This document shows, one piece after another, positions 42,693 through 53,097 of a stretch of DNA of 64,000 nt. The position numbers were made by a program, and so were the translations under genes. This DNA is from Trichomonas vaginalis G3 (lineage: Eukaryota > Parabasalia > Trichomonadida > Trichomonadidae), in contig NC_067204.1 of assembly GCF_026262505.1 (NCBI RefSeq), positions 4,497,797 to 4,561,796 on the forward strand. Direction: 5' to 3'. Position 1 is the first letter of the stretch. Each line of letters starts with the position of its first letter. The notes beneath the pieces were generated by a model. That model was not told the origin of the DNA, made no database searches, and worked only from the letters and a program-made list of their open reading frames with translations.

Positions 42693-43175
42693 TTTGCTAC
42701 TTCTGCTGCTTTTTCTGACACTTTTTTCGCATATTCCTCTGTACTTAGTTCTTTCAGTTGTTCTTCTTTCTTCTTTTTCTCTACGTTTAACTCATTGAGT
42801 TTCTTTGTGTGTCTGTCATATTCTAGTTTCTTTTCGTTTTCACTTATTTGTTTCTGTATGTCTATGTTTGACTTTTTGACATCTGTTATTTGATTTTTGA
42901 GTGAACTCAAATTCATTTGACTTTGAGGGTTATAAGCTGTTCCGTCTGCAGCTCCACCATAGCCTGCCATTTTCGCTAAAAGTGCCGCTCTTAAACCTCC
43001 ACTCTGTGCACCAATAACTCGGTTTAAAAGCATAGGGTTGCTTGACATTTGTTGCAACATAGTGGGGGTCATTCATCATTTGTTGTTGCAACTGTTGTTG
43101 TGGTGTCAGTTTTACTATTGGATGTTTCAATGCTCCCTTCCTCTTACGTATATTCTTACGTAGCTTACGTGGCAT
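42674..43175 (-). pseudogene. Basic-headed coiled-coil protein, first gene of the right block
   Basis: It begins MPRKLRKNIRKRKGALKHP, a very basic head, then a Gln-rich linker, a Gly/Ala segment (SGGLRAALLAKMAGYGGAAD) and a Lys/Glu coiled coil (NEKKLEYDRHTKKLNELNVE). The end overlaps the start of the 42692 gene. A basic head with small residues recalls virion core DNA-binding proteins, but no family is recognised. About one break. Confidence 0.5.
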
Positions 43176-43409
43176 TTTAAGTGAAGTTAAAAAACGGTTT
43201 TTGACAGATGTTTATATGACACTTTTTGTTCAGCACAAAAAACTACTCGGTCAAAGTGTTGTCGGTTTTGTAAAATAACCGTCCTATCTCATTCTATAAG
43301 GGAGAAAAGGCTTCTCAAAGTATACTTCCTTGGAACGCCTGTAACTTTTCCTGTAGCGACGATAGACCCTTACTTGTCCGGACAAAGTTATACTATTTTG
43401 AGTGCTCTA

Positions 43410-43514
43410 CAAAAAAGTCAACGGCTGGTCGGCTGGGGTTCGGTCCTCCTCTTGGGTCTTGGGCAAAATTTCTTAGGGGCTAGAAGGGGCGCAGCCCCTG
43501 GAAGCCCCACTACC
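43410..43514 (-). repeat. Right terminal inverted repeat of the Polinton-like element
   Basis: It reads ACAAAAAAGTCAACGGCTGG and onward to CCCCACTACC followed by a T-run. It is the reverse complement of 15064-15218 apart from an internal length difference of about 50 bases and a few substitutions. Confidence 0.93.
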
Positions 43515-43734
43515 TTTTTTTTTTTTAATCTAAAATGATTATAGTCTGAACTATATTTTACCAGATTATCAAATATAAGAGAAATGAAATAAGGCATAAA
43601 AATATCATAGCATAATTATTGGATAAATGCATTAATAAATTATTTATATCATAATGAGGAAAAATCAAAATAAGAAAATGAGCATAATAATAATTTAATT
43701 AAAAACAAAAACAATAAATAAAATGTAATTTTCG

Positions 43735-45026
43735 TTAATCAAAGTCATCAATGTCTTCGTCTTCTGATTCCCATTCGGACTTGAAAACTTGATAATCTCC
43801 TCCTGGTACACTCTGAATGGATTTTTTGTATTTGTTCTGTTTTTTAGAACCTTTTGTAACAGTTTTTTGTTTCAATATCATTTTGGAGTAACAATTCTCT
43901 TCAAATGATTTGACATAATCTTCTGGAAGTGGGGAAAGATGTAATGCTTTTTGTATATCTCCGAGAAAATGCTCTGGATCATTCCATTCTAAGATTGCAA
44001 CGTTAACTCTAATGTTAATGTTCTTCCAGGCTCTTGATTTGTCCAAATAGCATGCAATTTTGGAGTTAAACGCTTCATTCATGCAGGTAGATCCAATGGA
44101 AGAAACTTTGGAAACTATGGGTGTCCATTTGTGAACCCAGTCATAGAGCATGAATTGAAGTTGGATCGAATTGACACCTTTTTGCCATTCAAAGCATTTG
44201 TAATTGTGCGGTTCGCAAAAAGAATGATTGCCTACGTAATGGTAGACACAATTCTCCCACATTTTCGTACGTTTGTCAATATTTTCTTCGGCAAAACATG
44301 ACCAAAGCCACATACTTAGGCTTGCATTCAGACCCCAGAAAGGTCTCTCTATTTTTTCAATCTTCTGAGTCTTGTCGTTGAAAACTTCAACTGTCTTATG
44401 AGAAGCTGAGAACTTTGTAAAATCTTTTGAGATATTTTTGATACATGACCTGGATCGAATCTTTCAAGATGAGAGACGCCAAATTCTTTAAAGACAGAGA
44501 CACTTTTGTTATCTCGGTCTTTAATAATCTCTTTAACATCTTTCAAGATATTGTATTTCTTTAATTGCTTCAAGATGATTCGAGTTCCAGCACTTTCCAT
44601 ATTGTTGGAAGCTCCGGAATACTGAGCATGCTGTCTGTTTCCACCAATATGGTTGATGTTCACGCATGCAAGAACTCTTTTTGTGACAGCATCGAGCGCA
44701 GTTACTGTACAACTTGGCGAGTTTCGCCTGTGCGTCCATCTTGCATCAATGGATAAGTAACCACTGAAGGACTTTCTCGACAGCATTAGGGAAATACTTT
44801 TAAGTCTTCTAATCTTATCGTCACAAAATCTCTGTTGTCTCATGACACCACTCTTCACAGGGGGCTTAGTTCCACAAAGAGAAAGAAAGCGAGCACCTTT
44901 TGTATATGGCATTCCGGTCATTATGCAAGCACCAAGCATCTGTCGCGCTGAGAGTCGACGACGTTCGTGGAGTAAAATGTTATGCATTGCCTTTGTTTTC
45001 CGTTTTGGGTGAACAATATGGCCCAT
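43735..45026 (-). pseudogene. Kolobok-like DDE transposase, one frameshift
   Basis: All three acidic positions can be seen: SIDARWTHRRNSPSCTV (first Asp), IIKDRDNKSVSVFKEF (second) and CMNEAFNSKIACY (Glu). The Kolobok-type spacer CVYHYVGNHSFCEPHNYKC and the DPGHVSK motif after the second Asp also fit. The start MGHIVHPKRKTK at 45026 follows an initiator. A one-base slip near 44430 ends the first frame in RLKK, while the next frame carries on with SASHKTVEVFND, so the copy is inactive. The 192-residue second part ends in an acidic ESEDEDIDDFD tail. No terminal repeats or TTAA duplication were found. Confidence 0.7.
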
Positions 45027-45029
45027 ACA

Positions 45030-45057
45030 ACAAAAAAAAATGAAATCCCGCCAAAAG
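45030..45057 (-). promoter_or_regulatory. E2F-like site plus initiator upstream of the Kolobok-like transposase
   Basis: On the minus strand CTTTTGGCGGGATTTCATTT is followed by a T-run and the ATG at 45026. TTTTGGCGGGA matches the E2F/DP consensus and TCATTTT matches the trichomonad initiator. The same pair precedes the mariner transposase at 55317. Confidence 0.6.
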
Positions 45058-48000
45058 TGAAAATTGAATAAAAAGTAATAATTAATAAATATATACTATA
45101 TCATTAGATGAATATTTTGGAATAACATTTTAAAATCGAGGTTTTTCAATGGATAACGGTTCAATCAAAAATTTGACCCCATTTTAGAATCTACATTAAA
45201 AATGGAACATTTCTGTCGTTTCAAAATTCCAAAATAACGTTTCTATTCCTCTCAAAAGTAAAAATAAACTTTATTGGGGAAAAATATTTTTATTTTCCAA
45301 AAAAAAATGAAAACCTTAAATGCAAATCTAATTTTGATGCTTTTGTTTGTGATTTTTTGGATTTCGAAAAAAATTTGAAAATTCAGACAAGTTACCATTA
45401 ACACTAATACGTTTCAGCGAGTCGGTCCCATCAGAGAAATTTTCATAAATCGGCGATATAATTTATTATTTCAGCAAAATATTCTCAGATCCAACTAGAA
45501 TAAGGTCAAATTATACAAATTTAGCAAAGGCTAGTTATCCTACCTATTCAATTAACTTTAATTTTAAATAATTCAAGACAATTCTCAAAATTACCTTAAT
45601 AATCGCGTTCTCTTCGCAAAATGACGATTCATCATTCACTACCAGCATAACTGAGGACAGAATAAAGATAATTTACTTATTAATGCAAAATTTAGTACCA
45701 AAAGGTAATCATAGAAGATACAAAAAAAGTTTCTTTATTTTGATTGCTGATTTTATTTCTTCTAAAATTTACCAAATCTAAAAAATCCAAAATTGAATGC
45801 TATTGAATTTCATGTTTATGTAACATATACTATTTATTATATAAGGAATAAAAATTTTATAGTTTTAATCAAAAATAAAGGTGTACTAAATGCATACAAA
45901 ACAAGGTATTTTTTACTCATCCAAAATATGTTAACAGTGCTATTTATATAATCAATATCCGAATTTCGAAATCATTTTGATGAAATCTTTATTTTAAAAT
46001 TGAGTTGACTGTTAAAATCACCCGAGAAGAGGGATTATCTCAATGAAAAGTACATAAAATAGCAAACGCACAAGATGGCACTATGCAGCTTTATATTGTT
46101 ATACAGGATGAACATATAAAATGTTTGGAAAACACTTACTTCGTTCTACAAATGTGTATCTCTTTATATCAAAGATTCTTCTCAAATTATTGAGAGACTT
46201 CTCTCAAAAAAAGGAAAATTTGATAACTAAAAAAAATTATGGCATAACCTCTCGTTTTGCATAGATATATATTTACATGGTCACAGAGCTTATTTTCATT
46301 GTCAAAACTTAAAAATTTTTAGTGGACTATACCCTTAATAAATTAAGAGAAATTATTTTTGGCGCCAAAATTATTCGTTAACTCTCAAATTTTTCTGAGT
46401 CAATAAGCCGCCAAAAAAGTGTCATTTCTTTATAGGAAAGGAAACCTATTTGACGAACAATCCGGACACTAGTGCCTCAGCGAATTTCCCCAAACCCACC
46501 AATCCCCTCCCTGCTGTTGTGCACCATCGATGGAAAGTAAGTCATCAATAGTCTCTTTTCCTGATTTCAAGCTAACGTTAGATCATTCATGAAAGAAATC
46601 ATTGCCTTTCATCAGAGACTTTCGTTATAACTGCGCTGCTCTCAAGTTCATCTTGAGAAATTTACGTAATAACTGAATTCCCAAAGTTCTTTAGGTGATC
46701 CAAAACACTGTAGCTGCTTGAACTTTGGACGAGCCTCGCACCCCAGAGAATAGAAATCCCAATCTTGCTCATGTTTAGTTGAATTAGTCTGCAGCAGTAC
46801 AGCTCTGATACCACAAGATCGTGATGTATACAAAGTCACAACGCTATTTGATTCAACAACTAGCTAGTTTTGACATCAAATTGCAAAATTTGACTTCGTT
46901 ATGAGCTCTTTGTAGCAAAAATACATTACACTTAAAGACTAGTTGCTAGACTGTAGTAGTTTGTTCGTATATATCTATTTTTCCCCAACGTATTGCATAC
47001 TACATTTTGACAAGACTTGCAACCTTATAGTAACCTCGTTGGGAATTGTTCAAGCAAAGCGTAGGTAGTTAAGGTCGAGTAAGAGTTCTTCTTAAATCTT
47101 TCACTGAATGAGTAGGTGTTGGAAGAACTGTTCTCTAAAGCGATACAGTTGCGCTACATGTTCGTCAACTTGTCTAGAAATAAATATATCATTTGTTTTA
47201 TACGTTTTTTCGTAATAAATCTATTTGTATTTGTTGTATTTGAGTATGAAGATAACAAAAACTACGGCATAAGACGCAGTACACTGGGCTTCGTTGCCAT
47301 TTTATTTACCATGTTAAGAATAAACTTAACAGACATGCTTTGTTTTCGACGAAGCCATCTAAAATAACGTACATCTAAATAAAACTAAAAAACTGTAAAA
47401 TTTCTTTATTTGATAGTATACTTCAAATTATGCACTATAACTTCTAGAATTCTATAACACTCTTTGCATATAATTTTTTTAAAAAAAAAGTTATATCTCG
47501 ACAAAAATATGATTTATCAATAGAGTATGTAAAATAAAACTCATTCGCAGTATTAAAAAATCGTAAATCTTTCCAAAAAAAATTTGAATTACAAATTTTA
47601 AAACTTAAAACAACATTTTTTGAAGCGAAAAAACGAAATCTAATTTTTTTTTGGAAAATTTAGAATAAATAGAGCTCTTTAACTCGTCGAATACAAATTG
47701 TTTTCAAGTTTTTTTCGACCGGAAATTGAACTTTTAGAGTTTATACAATAAGATTCACATGAAAAAATACGGGTTTAACAAAGAAATCACCAATATAAAG
47801 GTTTTTTAGTAGAACGAGATTGATAAAAACTATGGTATGATAAAAAGACGATAATTTTTTTGGCGGGATAATTGAAGAATATGAATGATTCGAATTACAG
47901 ACATACTCTAGTCCGAAACTTACTATGGTTCGTGACTTATTTTTGACACAGAATAGCTGTAGACTAAGGCTTACTCTAGATCCAGACTTATTATACAATT

Positions 48001-48640
48001 AAATTTGCTTTTGGAATAAGACTTAATTTTAGTTACAAACTTATCTTAATATCAGACTTATATTTAGAATCAGACTTACTTTAGTCTAGAACTTACATTT
48101 AGAATCAGACTTACATTTCAAGTCAGACTTACATTCGTCCGAGACTTACATTTCATGAATTCGTAATTGTTATAAATATGAGTTTTTGTCTTATTTCATT
48201 CAATAATATAGTTATGAGATTACTCATATATGAAAATATCTAGAATTGAATCATTATTTATATATTTTGACCTCTAATTGTATTAAATATGGAGAAAAAA
48301 TGTCATATGATTCCATAACATTTATGATTTCATGAATTAAAGTATTTTATGGCTAATCTAGAGGAATTTTAAGAAAATACTCAATTTGATACTTAATAAG
48401 GAGAAATGCGATTAAAATAATGCCAAATTTAATGAAGAGCTAAGTATTTTCATCAAATTTGAATGCTTTACTGACGATTGATATCGGCAGATAGCTATAT
48501 TTATGATATTATTTGGAATAGAATTTTTAATCTTTGAATAAAGAAAGCATATCATATGGTATTTCGAGTTCACATCTCATACTTATAATGTTTTTCGGCT
48601 AACATAAACAATTCTTGAATCTCAACTAGAAGAGATCGTT
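45058..48640. other. Long AT-rich intergenic region
   Basis: No convincing gene. A palindrome TTTTTGGCGCCAAAA lies at 46356-46370 and TTTTTTGGCGGGATAA at 47864-47879, both E2F-like. A GC-richer patch at 46440-46860 has a 63-codon minus-strand frame (MTLYTSRSCGIRAVLLQTNS...) with plausible composition that may be a gene fragment. An 83-codon plus-strand frame at 47116-47367 is hydrophobic and unrecognised. The degenerate repeat at 47930-48155 is listed separately. Confidence 0.45.
47930..48155. repeat. Degenerate tandem repeat of a CAGACTTACATT-type unit
   Basis: About a dozen diverged copies of a 16-25-base unit (aatcagacttacattt and variants) run up to 48155, about 0.5 kb before the LRR gene. 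They are clearest at 48055-48150. Confidence 0.75.
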
Positions 48641-48645
48641 TATTT

Positions 48646-48657
48646 CTTGGCGCCAAA
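48646..48657. promoter_or_regulatory. GGCGCC palindrome just before the LRR gene
   Basis: TTGGCGCCAA lies 11 bases before the ATG at 48668 and resembles a palindromic E2F-type site. It overlaps an in-frame TTG that could be mistaken for a start. Confidence 0.45.
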
Positions 48658-48667
48658 TAAAAAAATA

Positions 48668-50749
48668 ATGAGTGTTGAAATCAAAGATCCACTGATCTTA
48701 ACTAAGCAAAACATTAAAGATATATCCACTGTTAAAATAGGTCAAGTCGAATCACTTATTATTGATCACAATCTTTTAGAATCCATTTCTAATATTCCAA
48801 AAAACGAAAAACTTAAGTTTTTCAGCGCATCATGGAACAAAATCGAAGTGATTAACGAAGATGACCTCAACTCCATTCTAAATATTAAAGAATTGGATTT
48901 ATCAAACAATTTAATTTCTAAAATCGAGAATATCAACCAATTAAAATCATTAGAAACCTTAAATGTTTCTTCAAATAGAATAGAAGTACTCGAAAATGTT
49001 GAACAGCTTAATAAATTATCAAAAATCATTGCTCCTGAGAACAGAATACATACAGTCTTTATTAAGAATCCATTACCTGCTTTAGAATACCTTGACTTAT
49101 CATTCAACCCAATTAGCGAGTTCAATTACCATCAAATTTTTCCAAATTTGAAAACGTTAATTTTGAACAATTGCTATTTAACAAACTTTTTATCTCTTTC
49201 AAGTTTCAAGAGTCTCACCAAGCTTTCATTATCTCACAACAAAATTACAGATGAAGCTGATTTAGAACTTCCAAATTTAATTTCATTAAATATCTCGAAC
49301 AACAACATTATTGACTTCCAATCACTTAGTAAACTACAAAACCTCGAATTCCTCAATGCCTCATACAATCCAATTGATAATGATTCCTTTACTTCCAAAG
49401 GAAAATTTGAAAAAATTTCAATATTAATTCTTAGTGGAACAAAAGTCACAAAATTAGACTTAATTCTCAGCAAATTCCCAAATGTTGAGAACTTAGATAT
49501 CAAAGAGACATCAGGCTACTCAGAAGATGACTTTATCTCTTTCATTTCCAAGATAAAAACTCTTTCTTCCATTGATGTTCGTGGAGTTTTTTATGAAATA
49601 CCAACAGATACAAGATTTTCATCTTTTGCAGAGTTCCAAGCTAATTTCCATGGTGATCTTTCAAAGTATATAGAGTTTAGAAAGAGAGTCTTGGAAGTTG
49701 TTAAGAACAGACCATTTTTATTCGATGGAATTGAAGTTCAAAACGAAACAGAAGATTATACAGTAATTCAAACACCAAAATCCAACAAACATCATGGAAT
49801 TCCTCAAACAGAAGTAAAGAAACCAAAGAAGGAACAACCATTACATTCATTCGATGACGTTTACGCTGGCAAAAACGCAAAACAAATCTTAATTAAGTTA
49901 TTGGAAGAAAATAAGAAACTTGCTGAGAAATTGGGTTTGGAACCAAGAAATATTGATGTTGAGAAGCTTTCTGACGAAGAAATCATTAAATTGATCCGTG
50001 AAATAAGTGAAGAAAATGATAACATGCGTAGATCAATTGGAAACAATGAGCAATTCAATGATAAATGTGAAATTGTTCGAAAATTACTTCGTCATAATGA
50101 AAAGATGCAAGCATATCTTGAAAATAGAGAAAGGAAAAATATTGAAATGCCAAACTTGAATCAAAGCAACATTGATCCATTCATTTGCGATCTTATTGAT
50201 AGAAATAGAATATTACGTGCTCAATATGAGAAAATGATTCATATTAATGATGTTACATTAATTGAGAAATGTGAAATCAAAATTTTGGAGCGTGCAAGAA
50301 AAGCAATGCTTCCTGAAGAACCAACAATCATCATCAAAGGTTCAAGACATTATAATACTGTTCATCAATGGTTAAACTTGAAAATCACAAGAGATTTTAA
50401 CCTTAAGAAACTTGTTAAACTTGCAACATTTAGAGATTTTATTATTGCAAGTGAAAAATACAAGTGGATGCAATTAGTTGTTTCGTTCCCTTCAAATGAA
50501 AATTATTTATTAGTGACAGATAACTTTTTGTTCTTGAATCCAGGAAAATATTCTTTCATACTCTATGCTCTGGATTCAGGCAAACAAATTGTTGATTATA
50601 CTCATTATAATTCTACTAATAAATTAAAGATTCCAACAAAACAAAGCTATGACACACTTCTTACAACAGTTGACGATCAACAAGTTATATACGTTCAGAA
50701 CATGGATAGAATTGTTCCATTATACTCATTTTCTATCAAAGTTTATTAA
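48668..50749 (+). CDS. Leucine-rich-repeat protein with coiled coil (SDS22-like LRR)
   Basis: This 693-residue protein has about eleven SDS22-type LRRs in its first 300 residues (NIKELDLSNNLISKIENINQ, LETLNVSSNRIEVLENVEQL, ALEYLDLSFNPI). An acidic linker and coiled coils follow (ILIKLLEENKKLAEKL and IIKLIREISEENDNMRRSI, about 405-480), then a globular C-terminus containing HQWLNLKITRDFNLKKLVKL and the end FSIKVY. LRR-plus-coil proteins of this kind serve as cytosolic or cytoskeletal scaffolds. No kinase, membrane segment or signal peptide is present. I chose the ATG at 48668 (MSVEIKDPLIL); the in-frame codon at 48647 is TTG. Coding is intact, so this is a host gene. Confidence 0.88.
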   Translation: MSVEIKDPLILTKQNIKDISTVKIGQVESLIIDHNLLESISNIPKNEKLKFFSASWNKIEVINEDDLNSILNIKELDLSNNLISKIENINQLKSLETLNVSSNRIEVLENVEQLNKLSKIIAPENRIHTVFIKNPLPALEYLDLSFNPISEFNYHQIFPNLKTLILNNCYLTNFLSLSSFKSLTKLSLSHNKITDEADLELPNLISLNISNNNIIDFQSLSKLQNLEFLNASYNPIDNDSFTSKGKFEKISILILSGTKVTKLDLILSKFPNVENLDIKETSGYSEDDFISFISKIKTLSSIDVRGVFYEIPTDTRFSSFAEFQANFHGDLSKYIEFRKRVLEVVKNRPFLFDGIEVQNETEDYTVIQTPKSNKHHGIPQTEVKKPKKEQPLHSFDDVYAGKNAKQILIKLLEENKKLAEKLGLEPRNIDVEKLSDEEIIKLIREISEENDNMRRSIGNNEQFNDKCEIVRKLLRHNEKMQAYLENRERKNIEMPNLNQSNIDPFICDLIDRNRILRAQYEKMIHINDVTLIEKCEIKILERARKAMLPEEPTIIIKGSRHYNTVHQWLNLKITRDFNLKKLVKLATFRDFIIASEKYKWMQLVVSFPSNENYLLVTDNFLFLNPGKYSFILYALDSGKQIVDYTHYNSTNKLKIPTKQSYDTLLTTVDDQQVIYVQNMDRIVPLYSFSIKVY

Positions 50750-51158
50750 ATTATATTTTGTTTTTTATATTAAATGTTGGTAAAATCATACAATTATACT
50801 GTTTTTCTATTTTAAAATATTTTATCGCACATACATAAATGTAAATTAGTATTACAATTGATATTTCACTAATTGTTTATAAAAATTAGGGTTGTGGTCA
50901 AATATGAGGATGTGATAATTGGAAAATATGTATATATGACTCAGGTATATATGAGTCACTCAAATAAAAAAGGCTTTTATGAGATCAATAATCAAATCAA
51001 TTAAAGCCAAAATATGATTGATTCCTTGATTTGGATACATTTAAGATGCGGCATATGTCTATATATACTACTTGATTCAATTGGTGTTTCAGACATATAG
51101 AGTATTTATGAAGAAAACGTCAAAATTATTCCAAATAGCTAAAAAGTGACAATCAAAC
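50750..51158. other. Intergenic spacer
   Basis: No gene. It holds an AT-rich 3' region after the LRR gene and a small inverted repeat TGACTCAGGTATATATGAGTCA (50937-50958, TGACTCA/TGAGTCA arms) that could act as a protein site. No clear initiator is visible upstream of 51159. Confidence 0.5.
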
Positions 51159-52376
51159 ATGCTTGAAAAAATGCAGGCATTAAATAATCTTAGAAATTGC
51201 TCAACTTTTCATGATTTCATATTTATCCATAGAGGAATCAGATACCCAGTAAATTCACTTCTCGTTTCAACAGTTTCAAAAGTAATTTCACAAAAATCTG
51301 TCTCAGAATTCGAAATTCCTCCAATTGATGGGCCTATGGAAGATTTTATAAGCTTAATATATGGCCAAAGCGTATTAATTACACCAATAAATTGCAGATT
51401 TTTCAATTGCATCGCAAGACTGTTAGATATACATGATCTAGTAGAGAAAACTAATGAAATTATTCTTAAAACCAACACTCTTGATAATGTAATAAATTTT
51501 GCAGAACAATTACTTGATTGCGGCTTAGATGCTTCAGAAGAAATAGATTTAATAGCAAGTAACTTTACTAAAATCATTGAAAATTCATTTTTAAAGAACT
51601 GTTCTCCTAGATTGTTGACAAATATTATACAATCTCCTTCATTTACAGGAAGTGGCATTCATTTAGTGCAATTCCTTGGATCCATGATACAAAGTGACCC
51701 TCTCAAGTACTTACAAGTATCACAATACCTTATTTCAAATGGTCTGGATCCAATTCAGGCCTTTACAACTTTACAGCCCTCATTTGACCTGAACAAATGC
51801 AAGGGCTTGCTCACTACATTAATTCCACGAATGAAGGCCACAAAAGAAAAAACCAAATATTTCATTCCAAAACCGGGTCGTGAATTTGAAGGATTTTTCA
51901 ATTACGCAAGCCAACAAATCCAAACTGAATATCATGGCGCCAATATATTCTTCTCAATTACGGCTTCATCTGAAAAATCAGAAACAACAGCGGTAACAAA
52001 CCTTTTACATCCAGAAGATAAGACCACATACTTTGATACAAAAGGATTTTCCGAAGAATGGATACAAATAAAGCTCTCTTCCGGTCAATTTGAAATGACA
52101 CATTATTCTTTTATGTCATGGAAAGATGCGAACAAAGGACCATGCCCAGAATCATGGATACTACAAGGATCTGCTAATGGATCTACGTGGATTGAATTAG
52201 ATCGAGTAGAACATGATAGATCTCTCCTTGCTCCTTCAGCGGTTTCACTTTTTAAGGTCAAATCAATTTGTCCTCCATTGGTTTACTTCAAATTTATACA
52301 ACTCAATACTTGCAGCACCAGAAATAAAAGATTCATACTTTCTGGTCTCGAAATCTTCGGAAAATACATTAACTGA
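51159..52376 (+). CDS. BTB/POZ protein with C-terminal F5/8C-like domain
   Basis: This 405-residue protein opens with a divergent BTB fold (TFHDFIFIHRGIRYPVNSLL ... LIYGQSVLITPINCRFFNCI, about 15-85), then a helical BACK-like middle. The C-terminus is a discoidin or F5/8 type C-like beta-sandwich (FFSITASSEKSETTAVTNLL, EEWIQIKLSSGQFEMTHYSF, CPESWILQGSANGSTWIELD, about 255-400). This combination is known from BTBD9-like adaptors and is abundant in trichomonads. It may recruit partners to a cullin ligase, which is inference. MQAL at 51171 is an alternative start. It lies 410 bases after the LRR gene, same strand. Intact. Confidence 0.85.
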   Translation: MLEKMQALNNLRNCSTFHDFIFIHRGIRYPVNSLLVSTVSKVISQKSVSEFEIPPIDGPMEDFISLIYGQSVLITPINCRFFNCIARLLDIHDLVEKTNEIILKTNTLDNVINFAEQLLDCGLDASEEIDLIASNFTKIIENSFLKNCSPRLLTNIIQSPSFTGSGIHLVQFLGSMIQSDPLKYLQVSQYLISNGLDPIQAFTTLQPSFDLNKCKGLLTTLIPRMKATKEKTKYFIPKPGREFEGFFNYASQQIQTEYHGANIFFSITASSEKSETTAVTNLLHPEDKTTYFDTKGFSEEWIQIKLSSGQFEMTHYSFMSWKDANKGPCPESWILQGSANGSTWIELDRVEHDRSLLAPSAVSLFKVKSICPPLVYFKFIQLNTCSTRNKRFILSGLEIFGKYIN

Positions 52377-52641
52377 GATTTCTAACTGCTGTTGTGCTTT
52401 CATAGTACATCTTTCAAAGAAATAATTTAGATTAAAAAAATTTTGTATGATTAAAAATTAAGGTTTTTATAACTAACTTGTCTTTTTATATTCCTTGATT
52501 CATTTTGATGGATTAATATTATATTAATTCGGATAATACAGTCTTGTCGGTTGAAGTTCAACATTCAAGTTATGAATGCAGAAGAGGAGTCAGGGATAAA
52601 TCACAAAAAATGACATTTTAACTTTACAGAGTTTACATATG
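52377..52641. other. Spacer before the 452-bp MITE
   Basis: AT-rich 3' flank of the BTB gene. No gene or repeat is recognised. Confidence 0.5.
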
Positions 52642-52643
52642 TA

Positions 52644-53095
52644 AAGCGGCATATTTGCCACTTATTTGCCAACTACCAAAAAAAGTTTGGCCCCAGGGAA
52701 CAGTAATTGAGTAGTTTAAGGCAAGGTTCTTCCGATGGAATGAGAGATCTCGGAAGAACCTTGCCCTGCTCGAGTAATTACAGAATCCTTAGTCCTTTGG
52801 GGACCGGAAGGCGGTAGTACAAATGCATGAGGGCAATACCTACACAGCCTAGCTACTATATCCTAGCAGCTAAACTGCACAGGTATTGCGCTTCTGGCTT
52901 GCGAAACTCTCATGGAAGACCCATTGGAGATCTCCCGCCGAAATCACTTGCTGATGTGGATGGAGCAGCACTAAGATTGGCCAGATCAAAGGCTGCGTAG
53001 CATCCCAGCAAGTGGATAGTCGGCGGCGACACCAGCTGTGGTGCACTTTTTTTTTTGGGGGGGTAGTTGGCAAATAAGTGGCAAATATGCCGCTT
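52644..53095. mobile_element. 452-bp TA-flanked MITE with 35-bp perfect inverted ends
   Basis: The ends AAGCGGCATATTTGCCACTT and onward to GCCAACTACC match exactly in reverse complement at 53061-53095. TA lies on each side (52642-52643 and 53096-53097). The inside is about 50% GC, far above its surroundings. It has a 16-bp perfect hairpin (GGCAAGGTTCTTCCGA at 52720 with TCGGAAGAACCTTGCC) and a second inverted pair GCAATACCT/AGGTATTGC. No coding capacity. The TA duplication suggests a Tc1/mariner-type transposase in trans; the ends differ from those at 8973 and 55110. Perfect ends imply a recent insertion. Confidence 0.93.
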
Positions 53096-53097
53096 TA

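Larger units (their letters stand above)
15064..43514. mobile_element. Polinton-like virus-like element, 28.5 kb, fossil
   Basis: Both ends carry matching inverted repeats next to A/T homopolymers. Inside are hallmark Polinton/Polinton-like virus genes: rve integrase, A32-type packaging ATPase, double-jelly-roll major capsid-like protein and a penton candidate, plus a D5-like SF3 helicase, fibre-like protein and HNH and KilA-N accessory genes. Polymerase B and the adenovirus-type protease were not recognised, so the gene set resembles Polinton-like viruses more than classic Mavericks. Genes are tightly packed and divergent on both strands; the right block (43175-34742, minus) is the structural and replication set. 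The right third has few breaks and the middle has dozens, part of which may be sequence error around the N-gap. Similar end repeats and long surviving frames argue for a young insertion. The host-side duplication is masked by homopolymers. Confidence 0.9.

Noticed and set aside
14171-45026. One transposase gene split by the virus-like element (zinc finger left, catalytic core right)
   Set aside because: The two parts are on opposite strands and resemble different transposase families.
48647-48667. Upstream start of the LRR gene
   Set aside because: The codon at 48647 is TTG. The first ATG in frame is at 48668, and the GGCGCC palindrome lies in the leader.
51933-51943. GGCGCC palindrome as a regulatory site
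   Set aside because: It lies inside the BTB coding sequence and is explained by codons for Gly-Ala.
52870-53073. Minus-strand frame inside the 452-bp MITE
   Set aside because: It has Pro/Trp/His-rich composition with no family likeness. It is a chance frame in GC-rich non-coding DNA.
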